The notes: generated from the letters alone by a model not told the origin. DNA of 64,000 bases from JACVRW01 sp963765135 (GCA_963765135.1 CAVXUX010000002.1:1-64000), one strand, 5' to 3'; shown: positions 1 through 9,697, counted from the first letter of the stretch. A program made the numbers and translations.

Positions 1-15
1 ATCCCGCCCCCGCTA
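1..15 (+). tRNA. possible 3' end of a tRNA gene (acceptor/T-arm remnant)
   Basis: The window opens with ATCCCGCCCCCGCTA, which looks like the end of a T-stem followed by the 3' acceptor strand and discriminator base. A terminator-like hairpin follows eight bases later, as is common after bacterial tRNA genes. The rest of the gene lies outside the window, so isotype cannot be read and this could be chance in GC-rich sequence. Confidence 0.25.
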
Positions 16-22
16 CTAACGG

Positions 23-45
23 AACCCCTGCGAACGCCGGGGTTT
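23..45 (+). terminator. terminator-like hairpin
   Basis: AACCCC at 23-28 pairs with GGGGTT at 39-44, with a further short GC pairing inside the loop, and a short T-containing stretch follows (TTTCGTCGTT). It would end a transcript coming from the left edge, plausibly the possible tRNA. There is no long U-run. Confidence 0.4.
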
Positions 46-99
46 CGTCGTTCAGGAGCTTGCGAACTCCGAGGGACCCCAGGGCTTCCCCGCCGTCGC

Positions 100-1440
100 C
101 CGAAACGGCTACGCCGCAGAGCCGCAGGCGTGATACTCGCGCTGGATGGTGTCGCGCGCCTTGCTCATCGCCATCACGCTGTTTGGGCGGCCGAAAGGCT
201 GCACATCGCGTCGTTCGTCAACGGGCAGGCGCCGAACTCGGCGGAGCGGCTGGTAGGAGACGAGCGCGGCTACGACACGCTGGCGTTCGGCTATTCCACG
301 GCGAGGGCTTCAACTGGCCGAACAGGGTCCCGCTCTACCCGCTATTCCTCGCCGCCGAGCACTGGGCGGTCCACGGCTACGACCCGATCCCCTATGTCGG
401 GGCGGTGGTCGGCACCCTGGTGGTGCCCGGCACATATCTGCTGGCGCGGCGCCTGGCCGGAACGGCCGCGGGGCTGATCGCCGCGGCCGCGGTCGCGTTC
501 AGCCCGCCGCTGGTCGACACGAGCGCGACGTTCCTGAGCGAGGTGCTGTTCGTCCCGCTCGTTCCGTTCGTAGCTTGGCGCTGGTGGTGGCGATCGAGCG
601 AGGGAACGCGAAGTCGATGGCGATCGCCGGGGCGGTGCTCGGACTCAGCTTGCTGGTGCGGTTAACGTTCCTGGCGGCGGTGATCGTCGTGCCGGTCGCG
701 CTGCTGATCCTGTTCGGCCGGCGGCGCGGCCTCAGGCTTGGAGCGACCTATGCGCTCGCGTGCGTCTTGGTGGTGGTGCCTTGGACGGTCCACAACGCGA
801 TCAAGTGGCACGCCTTCGTGCCACTCCAGACGAGCAACGCCATCCTCTCGCAGGGCGGCCCGAGTACTCCACCTCGTTCGCGATCAGAACAGGGACTACC
901 TGTACATCTGGGAGAAGGTGATCTACGCCGACAGCTCGCGGAGCGAGAACCCTCTTGGATCGACGGCGATCGCTATTAAACGCGGCGAGCATTGCGATCA
1001 ATCGCGGACGAGCCGCTCCTGTACCTGAGATATGCGCCGAGAATCCGTCACGTTCTGGATGGAGACCCCGACGCCGACTGGGAGGCGCACCCGTTCGATA
1101 TGACGGTGTTCCGCGAGGCCGGTACTTGCGCACCGACAAGCTGGAGGTTTTCGTCTTCCGTGCCCTCCCGCTCCTCATGCTGCCAGCGATTGCACTCCTA
1201 TGGCGCCGCCGCCGCGACTTCGCCGCCATCTACACGCTACTGGCGGCGGCCACGCTGCTCGCCGCAGCGACCCACGCGGAGATACGGCTCAGCATTCCCC
1301 TGCAGTCCCTGGTCTACGTGATCCTTGCGAGCGCCATCGTCGAGACGGCGAAACGGATCGGAATTCGACGTGAGGCGCGGTTGGCACTCGCCCCGAGTCG
1401 AGCCCCGCGGCCCCATAGTGCCCTGCCCCCTACTCAGAGA
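100..1440 (+). pseudogene. broken ArnT/PMT-like membrane glycosyltransferase (GT39-type)
   Basis: No single frame stays open, but successive frames read as one polytopic membrane protein: an N-terminal hydrophobic start near 130-180, then FNWPNRVPLYPLFLA (about 312-355), several hydrophobic helices (about 400-560, 600-800), then a soluble patch and C-terminal helices (1170-1350). The order (N-terminal helix, short acidic loop, proline-rich loop, repeated Ala/Leu helices) fits the dolichyl-phosphate-mannose or ArnT-type glycosyltransferase superfamily, which uses polyprenyl-phosphate sugars at the membrane. At least four frame changes are needed. They may be sequencing indels, because the following genes show the same pattern. 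It converges on the IclR gene. Family assignment is moderate and substrate is unknown. Confidence 0.5.
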
Positions 1441-1464
1441 GGCCCGCAAATGGGGCTCGGTGGG

Positions 1465-2218
1465 TCAGCGTGGTCGCGCGGCGCGCGAGATCTCCGAAGC
1501 GGCAGCCTGGGCCTGCTCGGCGAGCTCCTCGCGCTGGTCGGCGTCCAGGCGGTGGGCTTGGAATGTGATAGCTACCGCCCCGACCGGATGGTCCCATGGT
1601 CCAACACGGCTGATGCGACGGAGGCGAAGCCGTGAGTGATCCAGCCGTCCTCCTCGGCGTATCCGAGCGCGCGCGCCTTCGTCAGCGGGCACGCAACTCC
1701 CCGGGCGACGCGGGGCCGCCCCCTCGCGGCGGGTGAATGCGCTGCGGGAGGGGAAGATCGCGGCGACCTGACGTCGGGCATCGCCGCGAGAATCGCGAGG
1801 CCGCTCGCGGTCAGGTTCGCCGGCAGCCGGACGCCAACGTCTGTGACCAGCGGCGGCCGCACAGGAGCGCGCTCCTCAATCAGGTAAAGGACGTCGCGCC
1901 CGTGGAGCGTGGCGAAGTGCGCATGCTCTCTCGTCCGCGAGACCAGTCGCTCCAGTGAGCCGCGCGCAATCCAGCGCAGCGGCTGCTGACGCGTGTACGC
2001 CGAGCCGAGCTCGAACGACGCTACGCCCAACCGTAGCGGCGCTGGTCACGAAGGTGCGTTACGAAGCCCTGCTCGACGAGCACATCGAGCACGCGATACA
2101 GCGACGAGCGGGGGATGTGTGCCTCGCGCGCGATGCTCATCGCCGGAAGCGGCGTCGCGTGCCGCGCCAGCAGCTGAAGGACGACGAGCGCATGCCGCGC
2201 AGCAGGTGCCTGTCCCAT
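1465..2218 (-). CDS. IclR-family transcriptional regulator of the hut locus (frameshifted)
   Basis: The N-terminal 65 residues form a winged helix-turn-helix (MSIAREAHIPRSSLYRVLDVL) typical of IclR proteins. After a frame change near 2030 come effector-domain segments: an ELGSAY motif, an LIEERAPVRPP stretch and a C-terminal AVAITFQAHRLDADQ segment. At least two frame changes are needed (near 2030 and 1690), so the gene is either miscalled or decayed. It is divergent from hutH, and a perfect 16-bp palindrome overlaps its start codon, which suggests autoregulation and control of the hut genes. IclR regulators of histidine catabolism are plausible, but the ligand (urocanate or other) is inferred. 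Confidence 0.65.
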
Positions 2219-2227
2219 ATATGGGAC
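2212..2227. promoter_or_regulatory. perfect 16-bp palindrome, probable IclR operator
   Basis: GTCCCATATATGGGAC is its own reverse complement. It covers the ATG of the IclR gene (2216-2218, minus strand) and lies about 54 bp upstream of the hutH start. The position between a regulator and the divergent operon supports an operator role. Confidence 0.6.
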
Positions 2228-2280
2228 TGTAGGTCGAGCAGCAGATGACTAAAAGCCCTCGAGGTCGTACGAATACAGCG

Positions 2281-3815
2281 ATGCAAGTCGAAGTCGGCCC
2301 GAGCGCCCTCTCCACCGATGAGGTGCTCGCTGTCGCCCGTCAGGGCGCGTCGGTCAAGCTCCAGCGGCAGCGCTCGACGCCCTCGGAGCTGGCCATGCGG
2401 TTATCGCCGCGCTTGCGCGCGACGAGCGGCCGCACTACGGCGTCTAACCGGTTTCGGCGCGCTAGCTACACGCCACATTCCGACCGAACGGCGCATGGAG
2501 CTCAACACAGCCTCATCAGAAGCCATGCCGCCACCAGCGGCGCCGAGGTCGCCGGCGAGGTGGTGCGCGCGATGATGGTGCTGCGTCTTCGACGCTGGCG
2601 ACCGGCCGGACGGAGTGCGACGGACGTCGCGGCGGCCTACGCGGGCCTGCTGTCCGCCGGCTTGACCCCGGTGGTCCGGGAGTACGGCTCGCTCGGTTGC
2701 TCGGGCGACCTCGCGCCACTTGCCCACTGTGCGCTGGCGCTGATGGGGGAGGGCACGATTGTGACCGCGAGTGGGGAGCGGATGGCGGCCTCCGACGCGC
2801 TCGCCGCATGCCGGCTTGAGCCCGTGCAGCTGGCGGAGAAGGAAGGGCTCGCGCTGATCAACGGGACGGACGGGATGCTCGGCATGCTGATCCTCACGAT
2901 CGCCGACCTGCGCGAGCTGATCGTCGCTGCCGATGTGATCGCGGCCATGAGCGTGGAGGCGCTGCTCGGGACGGACGCGGTCTTCGCGGCGGACCTTCAC
3001 GAATTGAGGCCTCAGGCCGGCCAGGCTCGGGCGGCCACGGTCATCCGCTCGGTGTTGGAGGGCAGCGACATCGTCGCCAGCCACCGCGGGCCGGAGGACA
3101 CACGTGTCCAGGACGCCTACTCGCTGCGCTGCGCTCCGATCGTCAGCGGCGCGGCGCGCGACACGGTCGATCACGCAGCAGCGGTGGCCGAGCGCGAGCT
3201 CCGCTCGGCGATCGACAACCCCGTCGTGACGCCGGACGGGCGCGTCGAGTCGAACGGAAACTTCCACGGAGCCCCGATCGCGTACGTGCTCGACTTCCTG
3301 GCGATAGTCGCCGCGGATCGGCAAGCATGTCCGAACGCCCACCGATCGATTTCTCGACGTCGGCCGAAGCCACGGCCTGCCGCCCTTCCTGGCGGACGAT
3401 CCGGGCGTCGACTCCGGTACATGATCGCCCAGTACACGCAGGCGGCGATCGTGTCCGACATGAAGCGCCTGGCGGTGCCCGCGAGCGTCGACTCGATCCC
3501 GACCTCGGCGATGCAGGAGGACCACGTATCAATGGGGTGGGGCGCGGGCTCGAGCTGCGCCGCGCCGTCGCGGGCCTCGGCCAGGTGCTGGCGATCGAGC
3601 TGCTGGCGGCCGCGCGGCGCTCGACCTGCGCGCGCCGCTGATGCCGGCGCCGGCGACCGCCGCGGTCCGCGATGCGCTTGGGAGCTGGTTCCCGGGCCGG
3701 GGTCGGATCGCTTCCTGGCGCCCGAGATGACGCGGCCGTCGAGTTCGTCCGGGATGGGACGGTTCGCGCGGCGCGCAGCAGCAAGTCGCATGCAACGGAG
3801 AAGGTGAGACGATGA
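2281..3815 (+). CDS. hutH: histidine ammonia-lyase (frameshifted)
   Basis: First enzyme of histidine degradation: removes ammonia from L-histidine to give urocanate in the cytoplasm. The start ATG at 2281 gives the family's usual N-terminus (about 510 residues in total). The MIO prosthetic-group triad is at 2698-2706 inside GSLGCSGDLAPLAH, with Cys-Ser-Gly rather than the commoner Ala-Ser-Gly. I recall the Cys form from other actinobacterial histidases. Further family signatures are TGFGALATRHIP (another frame, about 2440-2475), SLIRSHAA (2510-2535), LINGTDGML, and MIAQYTQAAIVSDMK near 3420. Several frame changes (about 2330-2520, 2600, 3320-3420, 3540-3650) break the frame. In the last readable frame the stop TGA is at 3813-3815 and overlaps the hutU ATG. 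Confidence 0.85.
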
Positions 3816-5389
3816 GTCAGGGAAGTCGGACGGACCGCTCCGCGGGGCGCGTACTCTCGTCCCGGGCTGGCAGCAGGAAGCCGCCTTCGGATGCTCATGA
3901 ACAACCTCGACCCAGCCGTCGCCGAGCGACCGGACGATCTCGTCGTCTACGGCGGTACCGCCGGGCAGCACGCTCCTCGGAGGCCTCGACGCGATGTCGC
4001 CGCACTGCTCGCTCAAGGACAACGAGACCCTCTTGGTGCAGTCGGGCAAGCCGGTGGCGTCCTTCCGCACCCACGAATGGGCCCCCGCGTCCTCATGGCC
4101 AACTCCAACCTCGTGCCGGAGTGGGAGAACTCGGACGGTTTGCGCCTCGAGCAAGGGTTCTGACGATGTACGGCCAGATGACAGCCGGCCCTCGATACAT
4201 AGGCAGCAGGGGATCGTCCAGGGGACACGGGTGCTTCGCGGAGATGGCAACGGCGTTTCGGCGGCACCCTCGCAGGGACGGTTACGCTGACGGCGGCTTG
4301 GGGGCATGGGCGGGGCGCAACCGCTGGCGGTCGCGATCAACGGCGACATCGCGCTGTCTGTGGAGGTCGACCCGGAACACATCCAGAAGCGGATCGATCG
4401 CGCTATCTCGATCGCTGGACCGCCGATCGACGAGGCGCTGTCGCTGGTGGCCGAGGCCAAGGGCGGACCGACGCCGCTGTCGGTTGGCCTTCTCGGCGAC
4501 GCGGCGACCTGTCCCGCAGCTTCACGCGCGCGGCTCGAGCCGGAGATCGTCACCGACCAGACCAGCGCCCATGATCCGCTCGACGGTACGTCCGAAACCT
4601 TCTCGGTGACGACGAGTAGAGCTCCACAAGGTCGATCCGAGGCCTACGTCGAGCGGACGCGGCGCGCCGCGCCGCTCACTGCGGGCGATCGTCGGCTTCA
4701 TGGACCGCTGCTCCAGGTGTTTGACTACGGCAACAGCCTCCGTGTGGAGGCCCAGCTGGGTGGCTTCGAGCGCGCGTTTAGCTACCAGGGCTCGTCCCCG
4801 ACGTCCGGCAGCTCTTCTGCCGCCGCCGCCGGCCTTTCCGATAGGTGGCATCTCGGTGACCCAGCTGACATCGCCGCCGACCGCGCAGTCCTGGACGAGT
4901 GCGGCGATGACGATCGCCTGCGGCGCTGGATCGAGGCGGCAGCGAGAAGATCGCTTCCAGGGGCTGCCCGCGCATCTGCTGGCTCGGCCTGGCGAGCGGG
5001 CGCGGCTAGGGTTGCGCTTCAACGACATGGTCGCGAGCGGCGAGCTGGCCGGCCCGATCGTGATCGACGCGACCATCTCGACTCGGCTCCGTCGCCTCAC
5101 CGTACGCGAGACTGAGGACATGAAGAACGGCTCGACGCGATCGCCGACTGGCGCCTGCTCAACGCCCTGGTCGACACCGGCGCCGGCGCCACGTCGGCTC
5201 CCCTCCACCACGGCGGCGGCGTCGGAATCGGCCGCTCCATTCACGCCGGGATGGTGGTCGTGGCCGACGGGTCGAGCTCGCCCGGCAGAAGCTAGAGCGG
5301 GTAGTCACGACCGATCCGGCACGGGTGTGATGCGGCACGCCGATGCCAGCTATGACGATGCGCGGCCACAGCGCGCGCACACGGCTTGA
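3812..5389 (+). CDS. hutU: urocanate hydratase (frameshifted)
   Basis: Second histidine-degradation enzyme: hydrates urocanate to imidazolonepropionate using tightly bound NAD+. Readable family blocks in different frames are LMNNLDPAVAERPDDLVVYG (from 3893), SGKPVASFRTHEWAP (about 4036-4085), LMANSNLVPEW (4093-4125), LTMYGQMTAG (4159-4188), MGGAQPLAVAINGD (4306-4350), IVTDQTSAHDP (4545-4578), QVFDYGNSLRVEA (4715-4752), ERARLGLRFNDMVASGEL (about 5000-5050) and GTGVMRHADASY near the end. Total length matches the family (about 550 residues) once indels are allowed for. The start ATG overlaps the hutH stop in an ATGA. At least six frame changes and one locally scrambled stretch (4230-4310) are present. 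Confidence 0.82.
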
Positions 5390-5404
5390 ACCTGCCGATG
5401 GCTC

Positions 5405-5977
5405 ATGAGCGTCATGCCGATCACGGTGGTTGGGGATCCTGTGCTGCGGACGCGGCCGCTCCGCTCTCGCGGGGTGAGCTCGAGGAGCCGGACACGCAGC
5501 GCTTCATCGACACCTGATCGAGACCAAGCGCGCCGCCAACGGCGCCCGCCTCGCCGCGAACCAGGTCGGCGACAGGCGCCGGGTCGCGATCGTCGAGGTC
5601 GGGCCCGACAACCGCGCTATCGTACAAGCCGCCCTGTCCGCTGACGGTCCTCGTTCAACCGCTCATCGTCCGCCGCTGAGGGACCAGATCGAGATCAACG
5701 AGGGTTTCCTCCTCGGTGCCCACTGCGCCGGCTCGGTGCCGCGCCGCGCAGAGATCGAGGTCGAGTACCAGGACCGCCGAGGGCGGAACCCGCCGACAGA
5801 CCGTGCGCGGCCTGACCGCAGGCACTTTCCGGCGCGAGATCGATCACCTCGATGGCGTGCTGTCCTGGACTGCGTCCGCGACCCCGGTCCTTCTCGAGCT
5901 GGGAGATGTTCGACCGCTACCAGCGACGCGCTTTCGAGGTGCACGCGCGGCTGGTGGTGGAGCGCTGGGGCTCGTGA
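5405..5977 (+). CDS. peptide-deformylase-like protein inside the hut operon (frameshifted)
   Basis: Reconstructed length is about 190 residues, normal for bacterial peptide deformylase, which removes formyl groups through a metal-bound HExxH site. The three deformylase motifs are in place and in order: motif I RLAANQVG (5547-5570), motif II EGFLSVP-like (5700-5721, after correcting one extra C) and motif III REIDHLDGVL (5833-5862), followed by the usual MFDRYQRRAFE helix. All three carry changes at key positions: Gly to Arg in motif I, the metal-ligand Cys to Phe in motif II, and the first His of HExxH to Arg. These may be read errors or real divergence. It sits between hutU and hutF and overlaps hutF in GTGA. 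A housekeeping deformylase is not expected here. Conversion of N-formylglutamate to glutamate and formate, the missing HutG step, is an inferred alternative. Confidence 0.62.
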
Positions 5978-7285
5978 GCCTGCTCTGGTGCGAGCGTGCC
6001 TGGCTGGGCCGTGAGACCGTCGACAGCGGCGTCGTGCTCGAGATCGATGGGGGCCGAATCCGGGCCGTCACGCGCAGCGCCGAGGCGCCGCCGGGAGCCG
6101 AGCAGGTCCGCGGCTTGACCCTGCCCGGCCTGGCAAACGCGCACTCGCACGCGTTCCAGCGCAAGCTGCGCGGCCGGACGCAGCGCCAGCGGGGTCGTTC
6201 TGGACCTGGCGCGAGGCGATGTACGCGGCTGCCGGCGAGCTCACTCCGGACGGCTACCTGGACCTCGCCACGGCGACCTTTGCCGAGATGGCGCTGGCCG
6301 GAGTCACGCTCGTCGGCGAGTTTCACTACGTGCACCACCAACCGGACGGGACGCCCTACGCCGATCCAAACGCCATGGGCGAAGCCGTCATCGCGGCCGC
6401 GGCGGCCGCCGGCGTGCGGCTGACCCTCCTGGACACTTGCTACCTGCACGGCGGGCACGACGAGCCGGTCGAAGGGCTTCCAGCGCCGCTTCGCCGACGC
6501 CAGTGTGGGCGCTTGGGTCGAGCGCGTCGAGGCGCTGGACCCCACCGACACCGCGCGCATCGCAGGCGCGGCACACAGCGTCCGCGCGCTGCGCCCGGAT
6601 GAGCTGAACGAGGTTGCCGGCTGGGCGCGCGCCCGCGACGTGCCGCTCCATGCCCACGTCTCCGAGCAGCGGCTCGGAATGAGCAGTGCAGCTCCGCCCA
6701 CGGTCGCACCCCCGTTGAGCTGCTCGCCGATGCCGGCTGCCTCGAGACGAGCTTCACGGCCGTGCACACGACCCACCTGAACGACAGCGACCGGCGGCTG
6801 CTGGCGTCGAGCGCGACGACCTGCTGCTTCTGCCCGACGACTGAGCGCGATCTCGCCGACGGCATCGGCTTGGCATCGAAGCTCGCGCAGGATGGCGCTC
6901 GGCTCGCATTGGGCACGGACTCGAACGCGGTGATCGACATGTTCGAGGAGGCGCGGGCGATGGAACTCGACGAGCGCTCGCGACCGAGAGCAGGGTCAAT
7001 CAGGAGCCGGCGGCCCTGCTGCGCGCCGCGACAGCGAACGGCTACGCCGCGCTCGGCTGGGCCGGCGGAGAGATCGAGCCGGGCGCGTGTGCCGACCTGT
7101 GCGTCGTGGACCTCGGGTCGGTGCGCATGGCCGGGGCAGAGCCCGATGACCTGGTGCCCACCGTGGCCTTCGCCGGCACCGCAGCCGACGTGCGCGACGT
7201 GATGGTCGACGGCCGCTGGATAGTTCGCGGCAGGGAGCATGCGAGGGTCGACGTGATCGGCCTGCTGGAGCGTGTGATGCGTTGA
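5974..7285 (+). CDS. hutF: formimidoylglutamate deiminase (frameshifted)
   Basis: Amidohydrolase-superfamily enzyme that converts N-formimino-L-glutamate to N-formyl-L-glutamate and ammonia, which then needs a deformylase. Visible signatures are the metal-binding NAHSHAFQRKLRG (6136-6175), EFHYVHHQPDGTPY (6320-6362), HAHVSEQ (6652-6672), a TTHLND segment (6769-6785) and LGTDSNAVIDMFEE (6908-6948). The C-terminal metal-domain tail has DLCVVDLGSVRM. The start GTG overlaps the preceding stop and the end TGA overlaps the hutI TTG. Four or more frame changes (near 6200, 6475, 6680-6760 and 6985) are needed. Total length fits the family (about 440-450 residues). Confidence 0.82.
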
Positions 7286-8462
7286 CGGCGCTGGTGATCG
7301 ACAACATCGGGCAGCTGGTGACCGGTACTCCGGAGTTCGGCAGCGGTCCGCTCGGGATCCGCGAGCGCGCGGCGCTGACGTTTGAGGACGGGCGGGTGGC
7401 CGCCGTCACAGACGCCGGAGCGAGCGTCGGCGACCAGCACATCGACGCGGCGGGGCGCGCGGTCATCCCGGGCTTCGTGGACAGCCACACTCACCTCGTG
7501 TTCGCCGGCGACCGGGCGGACGAGTTCGCGGCCAGGATGGCGGGCCGGCGCTACGAGGCGGGCGGGATCCGCGTGACCACAGGCGCCACCCGCTCGGCCT
7601 CAGGCGCCGAGCTGCTGGCCCTCGCGCGCGAGAGGCAGACGCGCGCGCGGCGCGACGGGATCACCTACCAGGAGGTCAAGTCGGGCTACGGCCTGGACGT
7701 CGAGACCGAGGAGCGCTGCTGCCGGATCGCGGGCGAGCTGACCGAGGACGTGACCTTCCTGGGCGCGCACGTCGTCCCGTCCGAGTTCGCCGAGCGCCCG
7801 GACGACTACGTGGAGCTCGTGTGCGGCGAGATGCTCACCCGCTGCGCGCCGCACTCGCGCTGGATCGACGTGTTCTGCGAGGACGGCGCGTTCGATGCCG
7901 ACCAATCGCGCGCCGTCCTCGAGGCGGGGCGTGCGGTGGGGCTCGGGTTGCGCGTGCACGCCAACCAGCTGAGGGAGGGGCCTGGGGTGCAGCTTGCGGT
8001 CGAGCTCGGTGCGGCGTCCGCGGACCACTGCACCTACCTATCCGACGCCGACGTGGAGGCACTCGCCGGCGGCGGCACCGTCGCCACCTTCCTCCCGGCC
8101 ACCGACTTCGCCACCCGCGAGCGCTACCCCGACGCGCGGCGCGTGCTCGACGCAGGAGCCCGTGTGGCATTGGCGACCAACACCAACCCCGGGTCGAGCT
8201 ACACGACTTCGATGAGCTTCGTGATCGCGCTGGCCGTGCGCGACCTCTTCATGACCGCCGAGGAGGCACTGCTCGCTGCCACGGCCGGGGCGCGGCCGCG
8301 CTGCGGCGCGACGACCTCGGCACGCTGCGCCCCGGCGCGAGGGGCGACGCCGTCATGCTGGACGCACCCTCGTACACGCACATCCCGTACCGGCCTGGCG
8401 AGTCGCTCGCCTGTCTTACGGTTGTCGCCGGGGGTGTCGAGTGGTCCGACCCGACGTCCTGA
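7282..8462 (+). CDS. hutI: imidazolonepropionase (one frameshift near the 3' end)
   Basis: Opens the imidazolone ring to N-formimino-L-glutamate, the third hut step. About 393 residues, as usual. The metal site SHTHLVFAGDR lies near residue 68, substrate-binding YEAGGIRVTTGATR follows, then EVKSGYGL, FLGAHVVP, VHANQL, ASADHCTYL and the late ATNTNPGSSYTTSMSF. A single frame change near 8290 is needed to reach GAAAALRRDDLGTL and the stop at 8462. The start is TTG in a TTGA overlap with hutF, so translation is probably coupled. It ends the hut operon. Confidence 0.9.
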
Positions 8463-8492
8463 CCTAAGCGGGCTTGCATGGGGCCGGCAGGC

Positions 8493-8640
8493 TCACGCGG
8501 TCGCCTCCTCGACGGCCGTTGGGCGGCCGACCGACGTACGGTGCGGTGGCCGCAGCAGTGAGACGGCTGCGCCGATCATCGACGTGCCCGCGAGGACCCA
8601 CAGCGCGGTGTGCATGTTGTGGATGAACGGCGCCAGGGTG
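8493..8640 (-). pseudogene. 3' fragment of an MFS (DHA2-type) transporter
   Basis: Reading the minus strand from about 8640 gives TLAPFIHNMHTALWVLAGTS followed by a hydrophobic stretch, LLRPPHRTS and a stop at 8493-8495. This is the pattern of the last transmembrane helix and short tail of a drug:H+ antiporter-type MFS transporter. The upstream part is missing: the coding sequence stops at the adapter-like string and poly-C block. Truncation is therefore likely an assembly break, not biology. Confidence 0.5.
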
Positions 8641-8671
8641 TGATCTTAGAGGCCCGTCGTGACGCCGGAGA

Positions 8672-8691
8672 AGATTTGAAGAGCACCGTCT
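8672..8691 (+). other. string resembling a sequencing adapter
   Basis: AGATTTGAAGAGCACCGTCT matches the common Illumina adapter start (AGATCGGAAGAGC followed by ACACGTCT) with two substitutions in the first 13 bases and a small deletion after it. It stands directly before a long C/T homopolymer block. This combination suggests adapter read-through or junk joined into the contig. The match is by memory and eye. Confidence 0.45.
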
Positions 8692-8749
8692 TCGGGCGGC
8701 GGCGGGGCGAGCCGAACTCGAGATCCCGCCGTCTGCAGCGCGGGTCCCA

Positions 8750-9222
8750 CCCCCCCGCGCTCCCCCCCCTCCCCCTCTCCCCCTTCCCCCCCCCCCCCCC
8801 CCCCCCCCTCCTCCCCCCCCCCCTCCCCCCCCCCCTCCCCCCCCCCCCCCCCCCTCCCCCCCCCCCCTCCCCCTCCCCCCCCTCCCCCCCCCCCCCGCCC
8901 CCTCCCCCCCCCCCCCCCCCCCCCTCCCTCCCCTCCCCCAACCTCCGTCCCTCCCCCTCCCCTCCTCCCGCCCCCCCCCCCTCTCCCCTCGCCCCCCCCC
9001 CCTTTCCTCCTCCCCTGTCCCCCCATCCTCCCCTCCCCTCTCCCCCTTATCTCTTTCCTCCCCCCCCCTCTCTCCCCCTCTCCTCTCTCCCTCCTCTCAC
9101 CCACCCCCTTCACTCCTCTCTCCCTCCTCCACTCCTTCCCTCTCCTACTCCTGTCCTCCCGTCTCTCGACTGTCATCTCTCCTCGAGTCCTCCACCCCCC
9201 TCCTCCCCCTCCCTCCTCCCCC
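8750..9222. repeat. low-complexity C/T tract, probable sequencing or assembly artefact
   Basis: About 470 bases are almost only C with scattered T (runs of 10-20 C), with hardly any A or G. No gene, repeat unit or regulatory site can be supported. Open frames here encode only Pro/Ser/Leu on plus and Gly/Arg/Glu on minus and are meaningless. The neighbouring coding fragments are truncated at both edges, so the block probably replaces lost sequence or joins unrelated pieces. Confidence 0.75.
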
Positions 9223-9285
9223 CAGATCGAGAGCCTCGTGGCCGGTCTTGAGCGCCTACGCCGGGACTACCTGCGCGCTACTTAG
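9223..9285 (+). pseudogene. C-terminal coding remnant of an unidentified gene
   Basis: Directly after the poly-C block one frame reads QIESLVAGLERLRRDYLRAT and stops at 9283-9285. Its charged amphipathic helix looks like a real protein tail, with the 5' part lost in the artefact block. It is too short to assign. It overlaps the end of the MarR-like gene on the other strand by 8 bp. Confidence 0.3.
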
Positions 9286-9697
9286 AAATCGCGAAGGCCC
9301 TATGGAGCCGCTGAAGTTCGTCGGGATCGAGGGTGTCGACGTACGCCTGGATCCCCTCGCGGTGCGCCGCGTCCAGCCTGGCGACGAGTTCTTGCCCCTC
9401 CTTGCTGAGCGAGTATTGACGCCGTTCCTCGTGGAGGTACCCGCGACGCCGGAGACCGTGGATGGCGGGGTAGGCGGCGTCGAGCGAGAAGCCGGAGATC
9501 TCGCCGAGCTCGCTCACCGTGGCCGGGCCGTCGTCGCTCTTCAGCGCGAGCGCGAGCAACAGGCGCAGATCCTCGAACGACAGCTCGGACTGTTCCGCCC
9601 ACGTCGCTATCCGTTGCCAGCCGATCAAATCCATCAGACGCAGCCGGGTGGCGAGCACTTCGACCAGCGGATCTGTCGTAGGCATGGGGGTGATCAT
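9278..9697 (-). CDS. MarR-like winged-helix transcriptional regulator
   Basis: 139 residues with a winged helix: an N-terminal dimerisation helix, then SELSFEDLRLLLALALKS and a recognition region around residues 60-85 (VSELGEISGFSLDAAYPAIH), a wing RRRGYLHEERRQYSLSKEGQ, and a C-terminal helix. This layout matches MarR/PadR-type repressors. The start at 9697 is used; an alternative ATG is 12 bases downstream at 9685. The next upstream minus-strand genes (alpha/beta hydrolase and NmrA-like) may be its targets. No ligand can be inferred. Confidence 0.7.
   Translation of the reverse strand: MITPMPTTDPLVEVLATRLRLMDLIGWQRIATWAEQSELSFEDLRLLLALALKSDDGPATVSELGEISGFSLDAAYPAIHGLRRRGYLHEERRQYSLSKEGQELVARLDAAHREGIQAYVDTLDPDELQRLHRAFAISK

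Noticed and set aside
9224..9246. AGATCGAGAGCCTCGTG resembling a second sequencing adapter
   Set aside because: It matches less well than the first string and sits inside a sensible coding tail ending at 9285, so coding explains it better.
8610..9251. Long proline-rich (plus) and glycine/arginine-rich (minus) reading frames
   Set aside because: They are translations of the C/T homopolymer tract and have no protein-like composition or start signals.
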